From positions 1 through 64,000 of the forward strand of contig CANQPB010000011.1 in assembly GCA_947625615.1 (NCBI GenBank): a stretch of 64,000 nt of DNA, written 5' to 3'. This document shows, piece after piece, positions 23,701-32,346 of the stretch. The number at the start of each line of letters is the position of its first letter. Within the stretch, counting starts at the first letter, position 1. The notes under the pieces are model-generated. The model was given only the letters and a program-made list of their open reading frames with translations, had not been told where the DNA came from and did not search any database. This DNA is from an uncultured Clostridia bacterium (GTDB lineage: Bacteria; Bacillota; Clostridia; Oscillospirales; Ruminococcaceae). The position numbers and the translations under genes are program-made.

Positions 23701-24570
23701 ATATCTCTCCCAATCGGGCGACTTAAAGCTGTTGCCGCTCGGGGAAATTGCCCAGTCGAGGCCCAAAGAGGATATCATTTCGTCGTCTACAAGACCGGCC
23801 ATTATGTAAACGCCGCTCTGCGGCTCGGCCTCGGTCACCTCGGGGCGGGAGCCGGTGAGCGCCTCGAAGTCGTCGGCTACGGCCTCGGCCACAAGGGAAA
23901 GCCCGTCGTATGCCCCGCCGTCGGAATCGATGTATATAGGCGCCGCTTCGGACGACGTCGCCAAAACCACCTCGGGTGAATTGTCAACAGGCTGCATATA
24001 TGTCGCCTCCGCCTTAAAAGTGATATCCTGCCCGTCAAAGCTTACGGTGCAGCTGAGCTGCTCGCTGACGCTTTCCTCGGCAAAAACGCTGAGCGACGGC
24101 GCCAAAGACGTCAGCAAAACCGCAAGGCACAAAGCGGACGCCGCGGCGCCTTTCCCCTTTTTCCCGTTTTTCCCGATCTTAATCACAACCGCAGCTATCG
24201 CTAAGACCCCTACGATTGATACCGTAACAATAATAATCGGCCGGGACGCCAGCGATTTTGAATAGACCGCCTTGAGGGACGTCCTCTCGCCGCGCCTAAG
24301 ATCTGCGGTGACGGTCTCGGAATCCTTATCCGCGAGCTTATAGCCCTTAGGCAGGTTTTCGGGCGCTATATGGGTGAGCGTGAGGCCCTTTATGTCCATA
24401 TACCCGGTATTTTCGGCGGTCAGGGTCAAAATAATGTCCTCGCCGCCGGAATATGACTGCTTGTCCGGCTCTAAGGCGAGCTCAAGGCCCTCGTAGCCCG
24501 AAGCGTATGCCGTGAGCGTCAGCGAAACCGCCAGCGCAAGCGCCGCAAGCGCGCAAAACAGCTTTTTCAT
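20734..24570 (-). CDS. Secreted GH115 alpha-glucuronidase with unusual N-terminal module
   Basis: A 1278-residue protein from ATG 24570 (MKKLFCALAALAL, AAGGAGGAAAATC upstream). Order: signal peptide; beta-sandwich segment to ~110; a transmembrane helix (IIIVTVSIVGVLAIAAVVIKI); GKNGKKGKG; a second signal-like helix ending SVFAEES; then a long GH115 catalytic region. Diagnostic text includes RGIFMNDENPC, FELILRLKGNYMWPAMW and GASHHEPMARSGGEW. A BACON-like segment and a C-terminal beta domain follow. GH115 enzymes release (4-O-methyl)glucuronic acid from internal and terminal positions of xylan. The membrane-anchored start suggests display on the cell surface. It is a single gene, divergent from the HIT gene. 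Confidence 0.92.
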   Translation of the reverse strand: MKKLFCALAALALAVSLTLTAYASGYEGLELALEPDKQSYSGGEDIILTLTAENTGYMDIKGLTLTHIAPENLPKGYKLADKDSETVTADLRRGERTSLKAVYSKSLASRPIIIVTVSIVGVLAIAAVVIKIGKNGKKGKGAAASALCLAVLLTSLAPSLSVFAEESVSEQLSCTVSFDGQDITFKAEATYMQPVDNSPEVVLATSSEAAPIYIDSDGGAYDGLSLVAEAVADDFEALTGSRPEVTEAEPQSGVYIMAGLVDDEMISSLGLDWAISPSGNSFKSPDWERYEIKVISEGEKTKVVVAGADKRGAIYGLFHITQDIFGVSPWIWWGDVKPEPKSSLTATAMQLETVSKRPSVNFRGIFMNDENPCLNGFADSHFGGLNYMFYDELFELILRLKGNYMWPAMWSNNFSTDGMEGVSGKFAELEKEYHHKLGGVMFCDQPGRENAPIDEPATDINADRSLVLGPGEYPMTLANAVLADRYGVVVGASHHEPMARSGGEWGRLQAYWGSDVTYRDPELATSADQKVWNYLLNPNNLEAFWSDAIYRNGSFDNLFTIGMRGENDTALVDASGNTLSTKENIKLLKEVLRAQERILKDHGLEDAPSLIAIYKEVENCWYGGSRDDPKAALGKGLRDDPDVKELLGADTNRIVMLCEDNNGYLRTLPELDEKEKFNWGLYYHFDYVGSPKTSMWINTMPLQRTWENLTTAYEYGVDDAWIVNVGDLRPMELPISYFMDLAYDFEKYGTSNPNNCDDYLVKWAGEQFAAEPVLDEGDIQTIADLLYDYTWINGNCKPETLKSTGDCSYSVLHYNDAAEMLKLIDSVIERAESLKDKIGEDSVCCVPYYQLVYYPAVASANVARIQIMSGINSVYAARKSTITNTYADLVEEYLKYDEELSETYCSLGEDLNGLNKWYGMMIASPDYCKSYNDPVLGNVTAQAHMNYQSWNGESAARIVPQRIEPEEGALLIVDIPTERRGYKAGTAVLPDFESTEKQAYTVNLTNGGNQPVEYKISCDSDFIRIDGEMRGEYLISESFAVSVDWDKVSGDATGTIVVSAGDRSVNITVNAKVVNTDSKLAATHYPSNGVIAMNADQYADRGSSDGISWTVLEGYGKQKTSIKMLESYSKPFKEGQGPWVDYNFCVPEDGEYKLVIYAGQGNNVSFDDGTHLNAGFQIDSEDINVVNVQGEGYVSFVSGGWYSTIEQGGRTAELSLSLKKGEHTLRVWGMDQNLVLQKFVILSPEETLKPSLIGPRQTYNTSMGEAAQKEALKLIVTD

Positions 24571-24619
24571 GATTTTCCTCCTTGAAAGCATATTAAAAAA
24601 ATAAGCGTGATTTTATAAA

Positions 24620-24648
24620 ATTATACACTATGGCGGCGTGGTTTTCAA
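24620..24648 (-). promoter_or_regulatory. Promoter of the GH115 gene
   Basis: TTGAAA, 17-nt spacer, TATAAT on the minus strand, 50 nt before the start. Confidence 0.8.
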
Positions 24649-24738
24649 TGTGATAATTTAACTGAAAACTGGCAAAAAGGCAGGAAATGAAAAACAGGTC
24701 GGTTAAAATCCCGCGCCGACTCCCGTTCGGAAAGAAGA

Positions 24739-24767
24739 TTGACTTTTTCCGAGGCATATGATATAAT
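24739..24767 (+). promoter_or_regulatory. Promoter of the HIT gene
   Basis: TTGACT, 17-nt spacer, TATAAT, divergent from the GH115 promoter. Confidence 0.8.
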
Positions 24768-24818
24768 TTTCCGCAGATATAATTAACTAAAAAATCAAAA
24801 CGGAAGCGGGACGTCGAA

Positions 24819-25280
24819 ATGTGCATGATATGCGAACGGATACAAATGATAAAATCGGGGACAAATCCGTATTTTGTCAAGGAGCTTGACACGGGTTATG
24901 TCGTGATCGGCGACAACCAGCATTTTAAGGGCTACACTTTATTTCTTCTGAAAGAGCATGCGACCGAGCTTTATGAATTGAGCGACGGTATAAAAGAAAA
25001 ATTCCTTCTTGAAATGACCTTAACAGCGGAAGCGGCCGCCAAGGCGTTCGGCGCAGAAAAGATGAATTATGAATGTCTGGGAAACGGCGAAACGCATCTG
25101 CACTGGCATCTTTTTCCGAGGGTGGAGGGCGACCTCGAAGGCTTCGGAGCGAACGGCAAGGGGCCGGTCTGGTGGTATCCGAGAGAAAAAATGTACTCCG
25201 ACGACACCAAGCCGAGCGCCGCCGAGCTGGAGAAAATGAAGCAGTCCCTGCGCCTTGAGCTTGAAAAGCTGATTAAATAA
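24819..25280 (+). CDS. HIT-family nucleotide hydrolase
   Basis: A 153-residue cytosolic protein with the histidine triad HLHWHLFPR (H93, H95, H97) of the HIT superfamily. An N-terminal CMIC pair may bind zinc, as in Hint/Fhit-like proteins. Such enzymes hydrolyse nucleoside phosphoramidates or dinucleoside polyphosphates; the substrate here is unknown. It is a single gene with its own promoter, divergent from GH115 and ending at a bidirectional terminator. Confidence 0.88.
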   Translation: MCMICERIQMIKSGTNPYFVKELDTGYVVIGDNQHFKGYTLFLLKEHATELYELSDGIKEKFLLEMTLTAEAAAKAFGAEKMNYECLGNGETHLHWHLFPRVEGDLEGFGANGKGPVWWYPREKMYSDDTKPSAAELEKMKQSLRLELEKLIK

Positions 25281-25315
25281 ATACCCCGGCACAGCCGGAG
25301 GGATTCCGAGGCACA

Positions 25316-25367
25316 AAAATCCGCCGGCGTTTTCCGAATATTCGGCGCGCCGGCGGTTTGTGTTTTT
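25316..25367. terminator. Bidirectional terminator
   Basis: CCGCCGGCG...CGCCGGCGG stem with TTTTT on the minus side and TTTG on the plus side; it lies between the HIT gene and the GH97 gene. Confidence 0.8.
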
Positions 25368-25388
25368 ATTCGGTTTTTGCCCGGGGTG

Positions 25389-27836
25389 TCACTCGCTTTT
25401 ATCCTTAACGCCTATCCTGTCGAGATCGGGCGCATAGCCCTCATCGGAGGTGAGCCGGATAATATTTTCACCCTTTTCAAGGCTGAGCGTAACCTTAGCC
25501 TCCGCCGGAATGTCAAAACCGGGGCTGGTGAGGTTTTTAAGCGTTTGGCTCTTTCCGTTCGCGGTTATGTCAAGCTGTCTCGCCTCGCCGGAGCAGAAAT
25601 AGATGAGCACCTCGTAGTCCCCGCTTTCGGGCACGGTAACGGTAAGCTCAACCGCGTTGAAGCCGCCGTTGCCTACATACCCCGCCTTTTTGCCGCCCGA
25701 GCACATCTGCCCGTCCGAAACCACCGCGGCGCCGGACATCTTTCCGTCCTCGCACTCGTAATAGGTATATCCCTCTTTATCGGCGCCTATGGCGCCCTCG
25801 ACCTCGGTGTCTGCCTTATCCTTCGTTATCATCACTGCGGCGCCGCCGATATCCGGCATCTCAAGCTTTAACGCGTCCTTCGACGTGACCGTCTTTTCCT
25901 CGAGGGCGAGCTTTCCGCCGTCGTCGTAATAAATGTATGCGTTATACGTCCCATCGCCGAGAAAATCGAGGTTGACTGAGACAGTTCGCTTTTTAAGCGT
26001 CATGGAGCCGATGTAATAGTCGTCGCCCGACTGTCTGAGATAGGTGATGTAATCGCCGGGGTAGCCCTCTATGACGGTCGAAGAATCCCACGCGCAGGGT
26101 ATCCTGTTCAGAAGCGGCAGCCCCAAGAAGCTCGGGAAGGCGTAGGCCGAGCTTGCGAAATGCTGAAGCGCCGATTCATAGACTATCGCCTTTGCAAGGC
26201 TGAAGCCGGGGGTTTCGCCGGTTTTCGAAATGGCTATGCAGGCGGGGGTATAGTCCATCGAGCCGACTACGTTGCGGGTAAAGGTATACATCAGGCAGTT
26301 TTTGGGCGACGGCGCGTCGCTCCACTTTCTGAACTCCTCGCCCAAAACCGCTTCGGTAGTCATTATGTTCGGGTAGGTTCTCGTCTCGCCGCAGGGGTGT
26401 ATGCAGCCATGGTAGTAGATCATAAGCTTATGCTTTGCGCCTATTTCGGCGCAGTTTTTCATGACCTCCAAAACGTCTGTGTCGTCGCTTTCAAAGTAGT
26501 CGGTCTTGACCCCCGCGACGCCCCATTTCTCCCACTGCGAGAAGGTCTTCTCAATCTCCTCCGGCGTCTTAAGGTGCAGATAATTCACCCAAAGAATTAT
26601 CCCGACGCCCTTCTTTTCGGCGTAGTCGCATAGCTCATTTATCCTGTCCTCAAAGACGGGCCAGCCCGCGTCGAGGCAGCAGTATTCCCAGCCGTTTTCG
26701 GCGGCGAAATCGACATGCTGAACCTGAACGTCGTAGTTGTGCTGATCGCAGCCCGACCACCACGACCAGGACACCTTGCCCGGCTTTATCCAGTCGGTAT
26801 TTTTAAACAGCTTTCCGTCCGCTGCGGGGCAGAGGGAATCTATCATATCCGAACCCAAAAGGCCGTCGAGGCTGTCGGCAATAATTACGGCGCGCCAGGG
26901 CGTTTCAAAGCCGTTAGGGGCGGAAAAATCGGTTATTCTTATATGGCCGGGACTTAAAAGATCGTCGGTGACCTCGTTAAAGGGGTCTCGCTTGAAGCCG
27001 AAGCCGAATTTTAGCGCCGCGCTGCCGCCCGAGGTCTCCAAAACGCTCTTGACATAGCTTATGTCGCCGGCAAATACGTCCGCTTCGGAGACGAGCGCCC
27101 ACCTGTCGCCGATCTTCGCGGTCAGCGGGGTGTTGAAAATACCCTCGTGGTTTTTAAGATCGTCATATTTTCTCTCGGTGTAGTCAAATTCGTAGGTCGC
27201 GCTGTAGCCGCCCGCAAAGGTGACAGTCCCCTTCGGGAAATTCACCTCGGTCTGCTCGGAATTGACATAAACATTCTTTCCGTCGCCCGACGTCACGTCG
27301 GAATAGCGAAGCGCGAAGCCGTCGTCGTAAAGGCGGATCTTAAGCGTGCAGCTGCCGCCCTTTTTCTTTAAAAAGATCTCCCGCTCCATGCAGTGATCCG
27401 AAAGCTCCTTTTTAAGGCTGACAGTCAGCGCGGTCTCATAGCCTTCGTCGATCTCGTCGGCGCGGTCGTATGATGTGATCTCCTCTATCCCGTAGGAAAA
27501 TTCGCAGCCCGACACCGAAAGCCCGAGCTTTGAAATTTCAATCACGCCGTCTTTGCCGCTGTCGACGCTGTAATAAAGGCCCCCGCCGTCGTCCTCCCAA
27601 AAATATGCGGTGATTTTGCCGGAGGGCGAGGAGGTGGTAAGCTCGCTTAAAGGATATACCTTTTTGCCGTCCGAAGAGGTCTTTTTCCCGCTCTCGCTTT
27701 TTACAACCGTGATGAGCTCCTTCGGCTCGCTCTGCGGCTTGCCCTTAGGCGTATCGGCCCCGCAGCCGGACAGGCAGGAGGTTACTGCCGCGAGCAGCAG
27801 GACAATTGCGATAAACGCTGCTGTTTTCTTTTTCAT
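25389..27836 (-). CDS. GH97 alpha-glycosidase lipoprotein with C-terminal carbohydrate-binding module
   Basis: An 815-residue lipoprotein from ATG 27836 (MKKKTAAFIAIVLLL, lipobox LSGC, TTAAGGAGAACGG upstream); the 49 extra track residues are leader. GH97 marks: SWSWWSGCDQHNYDVQ, WEYCCLDAGW, AGVKTDYFESDD, IYYHGCIHPCGETRTYPN and TTEAVLGEEF. The aspartate in GVKTDYF suggests the retaining (alpha-galactosidase-like) branch rather than inverting SusB. The last ~120 residues (YYECEDGKM ... YVGNGGFNAVELTV) resemble a CBM6/CBM35 sugar-binding module. It follows GH127 by 46 nt, so the two enzymes are co-transcribed for a substrate with arabinose and galactose side chains. Confidence 0.9.
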   Translation of the reverse strand: MKKKTAAFIAIVLLLAAVTSCLSGCGADTPKGKPQSEPKELITVVKSESGKKTSSDGKKVYPLSELTTSSPSGKITAYFWEDDGGGLYYSVDSGKDGVIEISKLGLSVSGCEFSYGIEEITSYDRADEIDEGYETALTVSLKKELSDHCMEREIFLKKKGGSCTLKIRLYDDGFALRYSDVTSGDGKNVYVNSEQTEVNFPKGTVTFAGGYSATYEFDYTERKYDDLKNHEGIFNTPLTAKIGDRWALVSEADVFAGDISYVKSVLETSGGSAALKFGFGFKRDPFNEVTDDLLSPGHIRITDFSAPNGFETPWRAVIIADSLDGLLGSDMIDSLCPAADGKLFKNTDWIKPGKVSWSWWSGCDQHNYDVQVQHVDFAAENGWEYCCLDAGWPVFEDRINELCDYAEKKGVGIILWVNYLHLKTPEEIEKTFSQWEKWGVAGVKTDYFESDDTDVLEVMKNCAEIGAKHKLMIYYHGCIHPCGETRTYPNIMTTEAVLGEEFRKWSDAPSPKNCLMYTFTRNVVGSMDYTPACIAISKTGETPGFSLAKAIVYESALQHFASSAYAFPSFLGLPLLNRIPCAWDSSTVIEGYPGDYITYLRQSGDDYYIGSMTLKKRTVSVNLDFLGDGTYNAYIYYDDGGKLALEEKTVTSKDALKLEMPDIGGAAVMITKDKADTEVEGAIGADKEGYTYYECEDGKMSGAAVVSDGQMCSGGKKAGYVGNGGFNAVELTVTVPESGDYEVLIYFCSGEARQLDITANGKSQTLKNLTSPGFDIPAEAKVTLSLEKGENIIRLTSDEGYAPDLDRIGVKDKSE

Positions 27837-27882
27837 AACCGTTCTCCTTAATAATGTTCCGAAGTAAATGATATAACTTAAA

Positions 27883-29838
27883 TTATTCCGCTTCCTTAAG
27901 CCTCCAATAGATCCCGTAGCGGGTATTGTAGAGGCTGTAATAGGGTACAAATTCCATAGGTTCGGACACGGCTTCGAATTCAAAGCTCAGGCTCTCTCCC
28001 TTTTTGAAATATTTTGCCGGCTCCGCCTTAACGTCCTTGGGGAGGATACCCTCGTTGAGAATCAGGGTATCGTTTTGCACCGTTGTTTTTTCCGGGATAA
28101 TAACGCTCATGCCGGTATAGGTGGTGCTCATGTTTTCGTCCGAAAGCTTTGCCGCCAAAAGCACCGGCCCGTATTTGAAGCAAAGGGTATATACCCCGTC
28201 CTGCAGATTCAGCGCCTTTAACGCAAGTGGGATCTTCACCTCGACGGCGTCGCCGTCCTTCCATTTTCTTTCGATCACGGCATATCCCGCTTCCTCGGCA
28301 AATTCGCAGCTCTCGCCGTTTACCGTCAGCGAAATATCTCCCGCCGCCCAATCGGGAATGCGAAGCCTCAGGGCGAATTCCTTGGATTCCTTGAGGCTCA
28401 GCTCAAACTTTGCAACGTCGCTTTCGGGGATATCGGAGGTCTGGGTTATCTTTAGGCCGAGGGTGGGATCCTCAAGAACGGAACTCAGATACATATTCAC
28501 GATGATGTCCCCGCCGCGGTTGAAGTATATGCCGTCCCCGAGCTTTGTCATGTTCTCCATTCCGCTGCCGGTGCAGCACCAGAAGCTGTCGGTGGGGGTG
28601 GAATACGTCCTGAAATAGCCGGTCGCCATGGCCTGGAAATAGGTGGTCATGCCGGTTTCGGGATTCTGAGAGGCCATTATGTGGTTTATGAACGCGTTTT
28701 CGTAGTAGTCGGCGTATTTTTTATCCCCGGTGGCGTCGAAGAGATACTTTGTCAGCTTAAGCATGTTGTAGACGTTGCAAGTCTCGCAGTTGCAGTTTGT
28801 CCTCTCGCGGTTTAAAACGTCGTCCTCGCCGAAGTGCTCCCACTCGGAATTGCCGCCGGTGGCGTAAGTGTGATGGTCTATTACCGTCTGCCAGAAGATC
28901 TCGGCGGTCTCAAGATATTCGTCCCCCGCGCTTTCGCCCAAAACGAGCCAGCGCTTCATAGCGCCGATAACCTTGGGTATCGTGGTGTTTGCGTGTAAAT
29001 TGTTCAGAACATTCAGCCCGCCCGAGCGTATCCGCTCAAAGAGGGCGTCCTCGTCGAATACATGGGCGGCGTCGGCGTATTTTTTCTCACCCGTCAGGGC
29101 GTAAAGATCGTACATCGCGTCGTTCATGCCGCCGTACTCAATGCTCAAAACCGTGCGGCGGGTGTCGTCGTTCCATTTTTTCGTCCTGTCGCACACCCAG
29201 TCGCCGAGCCTGCAAGCGATATCCAAAGACGGCTTATAGCCCGTCTCGGCGTATACGCTGATAAGCCCCTCCAAAATTTTGTGCATGGTATACCACGGCA
29301 CCCACGCCTCTTTGAAGATGTCGCACCGGCCCTTTTCGACGTTGTCAAACTGCTCCTCTACGTTTACGCTCAAAAACGAAGCTCCCCATAAAAAGCCGTT
29401 TTTGCGCTGACATTCCGCAAGGCCGTCGATAAGCTCGGTTATCCGCCCGTATATCTTTTTTCTGTCCGACGAGGGCGTGGCGGCGTTCACATAGGCCTGA
29501 GAGAGCGCGGTGAGATAGTGGCCCATAGTGTGCCCGCCTATTAAAGAATTCTCCCAGCCGCCGTAGGGCTCAAGATCGGTAAGTATCCCGGCGTTCTTTC
29601 GAAAATTCACCAAAAGCCGCTCGGGATCCAATGACATAAGATAGTCTATCTCCTTTTCAAGGGCGTTTTCAAAGAAATCCCCCTCGGCGCTCACCGACGA
29701 AACGGTGTAGTCTGATATCGGAGTGTCAAACGAAAGCTTGGCCTCCTCGCCGCCCGCAGAGGGCTTTTGCGCGCACCCCGCAAGCGCAGCCGCGGCGAGC
29801 GCTATACAGATGAGATTTTTAAAGTGTTTTTTCGGCAT
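27883..29838 (-). CDS. GH127 beta-L-arabinofuranosidase lipoprotein
   Basis: A 651-residue lipoprotein from ATG 29838 (MPKKHFKNLICIALAAAALAG, lipobox LAGC); the track start lies 20 codons earlier, in the leader. The (alpha/alpha)6 core carries the GH127 Zn-cysteine site NCNCETCNVYNML (Glu and Cys) and the later WCCTGSGMENM pair, plus GGHTMGHYLTALSQAY. Characterised GH127 enzymes remove beta-1,2-linked L-arabinofuranose from extensin-type or arabinan glycans. It is first in the GH127-GH97 operon, with a consensus promoter at 29870. Confidence 0.9.
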   Translation of the reverse strand: MPKKHFKNLICIALAAAALAGCAQKPSAGGEEAKLSFDTPISDYTVSSVSAEGDFFENALEKEIDYLMSLDPERLLVNFRKNAGILTDLEPYGGWENSLIGGHTMGHYLTALSQAYVNAATPSSDRKKIYGRITELIDGLAECQRKNGFLWGASFLSVNVEEQFDNVEKGRCDIFKEAWVPWYTMHKILEGLISVYAETGYKPSLDIACRLGDWVCDRTKKWNDDTRRTVLSIEYGGMNDAMYDLYALTGEKKYADAAHVFDEDALFERIRSGGLNVLNNLHANTTIPKVIGAMKRWLVLGESAGDEYLETAEIFWQTVIDHHTYATGGNSEWEHFGEDDVLNRERTNCNCETCNVYNMLKLTKYLFDATGDKKYADYYENAFINHIMASQNPETGMTTYFQAMATGYFRTYSTPTDSFWCCTGSGMENMTKLGDGIYFNRGGDIIVNMYLSSVLEDPTLGLKITQTSDIPESDVAKFELSLKESKEFALRLRIPDWAAGDISLTVNGESCEFAEEAGYAVIERKWKDGDAVEVKIPLALKALNLQDGVYTLCFKYGPVLLAAKLSDENMSTTYTGMSVIIPEKTTVQNDTLILNEGILPKDVKAEPAKYFKKGESLSFEFEAVSEPMEFVPYYSLYNTRYGIYWRLKEAE

Positions 29839-29869
29839 ACTGTCAACCCCGCAAAAATTTATTAAATTT

Positions 29870-29898
29870 ATTGTAATACTCCCGCGGCCGGTTGTCAA
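29870..29898 (-). promoter_or_regulatory. Promoter of the GH127-GH97 operon
   Basis: TTGACA, 17-nt spacer, TACAAT on the minus strand, about 32 nt before the GH127 start. Confidence 0.8.
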
Positions 29899-29924
29899 GT
29901 GCTCAACGGCCTGACGGCAGTGTC

Positions 29925-29960
29925 AAGAGAATAGAAGTTAGAAATTAGAGGTTAGAATAT
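29925..29960 (+). repeat. Repeat family A tail only (copy 5)
   Basis: AGAGAATAGAAGTTAGAAATTAGAGGTTAGAAT lacks the hairpin but has the same 7-8 nt AGA-rich periodicity as the tails at 5420, 7155 and 17490. Confidence 0.5.
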
Positions 29961-29980
29961 CAACCTATTTTATAAATCCC

Positions 29981-30008
29981 CGCCCGAAGCTTTTCGCCTC
30001 GGGCGTTT
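29981..30008 (-). terminator. Hairpin after the fuc/rha operon
   Basis: CGCCCGA...TCGGGCG stem just beyond the stop of the PL11 remnant. The T run is weak on the minus side. Confidence 0.5.
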
Positions 30009-30009
30009 G

Positions 30010-30513
30010 TCATTTTACCGTCTTCACATTCGGCCTTGCGGGCAGGGGCTCGTCCGAGCCGAGATAAAAGCTCGGGTGGGGCGGCTGGTTATAGCAGTTG
30101 TTCTGCCCCGCCACTTGCGCGCGGTACTGAATATCATGCATAAGCGTCGTCAGCCTTATGTCCGTCGGACGGTTTGTCTCAAAAATCCTCAGCGAGCGGT
30201 TGTCGTTTGAGCGCACTACCAGCTCCTCGCGCCAGTCGCCGAAGATGTCCGCCGAAAGGCAGGGCGTTGCTTTGGTGGAGTTGCAGCTTAGGCACCTCGA
30301 GGTCGTCTTCAGCGTTTCAAGCTCGCCGTCGGCGTTCGGCTTTGAGACCGTCATCGGCGAGGAATCGCCGCCGTCGGCGGCAAGGGCGCATATGCCGCGG
30401 TCGAGTTTTTCAACATATGCCTCGCCGGTGCCGTATTTTTCCGGGGCGGCGCCCTGCGAACAGCCGCAGAGCGCCAGCGTTAAGATAAGAATAAATAATA
30501 TCAGCTTTTTCAT
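30010..30513 (-). pseudogene. Internally deleted PL11 rhamnogalacturonan lyase
   Basis: A 167-residue ORF with a complete lipoprotein signal (MKKLILFILILTLALCGC). About 20 residues resemble the PL11 N-terminus (YVEKLDRGICAL). After a junction the frame enters the PL11 C-terminus: CLSADIFGDWREELVVRS, LRIFETNRPTD, TLMHDIQYRAQVAGQNN and YNQPPHPSFYLG. Full PL11 enzymes have more than 500 residues, so most of the beta-propeller, including the active-site region, is missing while the frame is kept. It is last in the fucA-rhaB-fucI operon, 16 nt after fucI. It is either a decayed gene or a small exported propeller-blade protein; catalysis is very unlikely. Confidence 0.75.
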
Positions 30514-30529
30514 GTCGCCGCGCTCGGGT

Positions 30530-32314
30530 TCAGCGGTAGAGGGGGCCGTAGCTGTGGCATGCGGCGTAGTCGGCCGCCTGGGCGTCGACAGTCCCGAAAG
30601 CAGACCATGCGTGCGGGCGGTAGACCTTTTCTGACGGGACGTTATGCATCGCCACGGGAATCCTCAGCATTGAAGCGAGGGTTATCAGCTCTGCCCCGAC
30701 ATGGCCGTAAACCGTTACGCCGTGGTTGGCGCCCCAGTTCGCCATAACGCTGTAGACGTCCTTGAAGGCTCCCTCGCCGGTGAGGCGGGGGCAGAACCAG
30801 GTAGTCGGCCAGGTGGGGTCGGTTCTTAGATCGACGGTTTTATGTATTTCGTCGGGGAGATCGGCAGTCCAGCCCTCCGCAAGCTGGATCACCGGGCCAA
30901 CTCCCTGGACGATATTGAACCTAAGCATAGTAACCGGCATTTCGGTGCGGCAGCGGAAGTGGCTTGAAAATCCTCCGCCCCTGAAATATTCGTAATTCGC
31001 GCGGCACCAGTCGGTGGCCTCAAGGCAGGCCTTGATGTCCGCCTCGGTCATCTCGGTGAACGGCTTCATGCAGCCCTTGCCCTCGGCGTTTTTGCTCGCC
31101 CCCGAGCCGTCAAGAGCGGTGGCGCCGGAATTTATCAGGTGGATAAACCCGTTTGCGGCAACCCCCTCGGGCTTACGGCCGGTGACGCGCTCGCAGGCCT
31201 CGGGGCTCCAGTAGGTTCTTACGTCGTGGAAGCAGGGCGCGCTGCCCGAAACGAGGGTACCCAAAAGCATTGAAATGCCGTTGCAGGTGTCGTTTTCGGT
31301 GGCGAACGGGGTGGGCATCTTGGGGCCGTTCCAGTCGAAGGTCGAGGCGAGGAGCGCCTCGGTGAAATCGGCGTTGGGCAGCCAGTCAGTCCACTGTCTC
31401 TGCCCCTGGAAGCCCCCCGCGACGGCGTTGCGGCCGAGAGCCTCCTCGTGCCAGCCCATTTCGTCGAGCTTCGGGTTGCCGAAGAGGATATCCCGCATGA
31501 CAATCGTCATTTTAACGATGAATTCCCAATCTCTGTCGGCGGGAACTATCTTCGAGCGGGTTATCACCTCGGGCAGATTTTTGCCGGCGTTGCAGTCAAA
31601 GTCCTCACGGCAGTTTTCCTTTGCCCATTTAAGGGCCTTTTCGTATTCCTCGTGATCGTATATTCCTATGGCTATGCGGCGGAGGATCTCAACCTCGTCC
31701 ACCCATTCGGCGCGAATCCCGAAATATTTCTGCATGACGTCGGCGTCGCAGTAGCTTCCGGCAATTCCCATGGCCACCGCGCCGATATTCACATAGGCCT
31801 TGTTGCGGATCCACCCGACGGCGACCGCTCCCTTTGCAAACAACAGAATCTTTTCCGCGACGTCCTCGGGTATAGATGTGTCGCCCGCGTCCTGAACGTC
31901 GTGGCCGTAGATCGCAAACGCGGGAAGACCGCGCTGCGCGTGGGCAGCCATAACCGCCGCGAGATATACCGCGCCGGGGCGCTCGGTGCCGTTAAAGCCC
32001 CAGACCGCCTTTACGGTGTTCGGATCCATGTCAAATGTCTCGGTGCCGTAGCACCAGCAGGGCGTGACCGAGAGGGTGCCGACCACATTTTGGGTTGAAA
32101 ACTGCTCGGCGACCTTTGCCGCCTCGGCTCCTCCGCCTATGGTGGTGCAGCCGATTACGCACTGCACGGGCGTGCCGTCGGGGTATCTCAGCTTTTCGGA
32201 GATCAGCTCCGCCGCAGCCTTCGCCATAGACATCGTCTGGTTTTCAAGGCTTTCGCGCACACCGCCCCAGCGTCCGTCGATGACGGGGCGTATACCTATT
32301 TTCGGATAGATCAT
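30530..32314 (-). CDS. fucI: L-fucose isomerase
   Basis: A 594-residue cytosolic isomerase close to the usual FucI length. The N-terminus [23 protein letters not shown], the segment [32 protein letters not shown] and the C-terminal [12 protein letters not shown] match L-fucose isomerases, including conserved acidic residues and the terminal histidine of the Mn site. It converts L-fucose to L-fuculose (and D-arabinose to D-ribulose). It is third in fucA-rhaB-fucI, downstream of the kinase, with a TAAGGAGGAATTACT ribosome site. The substrate comes from plant or mucin glycans. Confidence 0.95.
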   Translation of the reverse strand: MIYPKIGIRPVIDGRWGGVRESLENQTMSMAKAAAELISEKLRYPDGTPVQCVIGCTTIGGGAEAAKVAEQFSTQNVVGTLSVTPCWCYGTETFDMDPNTVKAVWGFNGTERPGAVYLAAVMAAHAQRGLPAFAIYGHDVQDAGDTSIPEDVAEKILLFAKGAVAVGWIRNKAYVNIGAVAMGIAGSYCDADVMQKYFGIRAEWVDEVEILRRIAIGIYDHEEYEKALKWAKENCREDFDCNAGKNLPEVITRSKIVPADRDWEFIVKMTIVMRDILFGNPKLDEMGWHEEALGRNAVAGGFQGQRQWTDWLPNADFTEALLASTFDWNGPKMPTPFATENDTCNGISMLLGTLVSGSAPCFHDVRTYWSPEACERVTGRKPEGVAANGFIHLINSGATALDGSGASKNAEGKGCMKPFTEMTEADIKACLEATDWCRANYEYFRGGGFSSHFRCRTEMPVTMLRFNIVQGVGPVIQLAEGWTADLPDEIHKTVDLRTDPTWPTTWFCPRLTGEGAFKDVYSVMANWGANHGVTVYGHVGAELITLASMLRIPVAMHNVPSEKVYRPHAWSAFGTVDAQAADYAACHSYGPLYR

Positions 32315-32346
32315 AGTAATTCCTCCTTAATTTTATCACATGCCCG

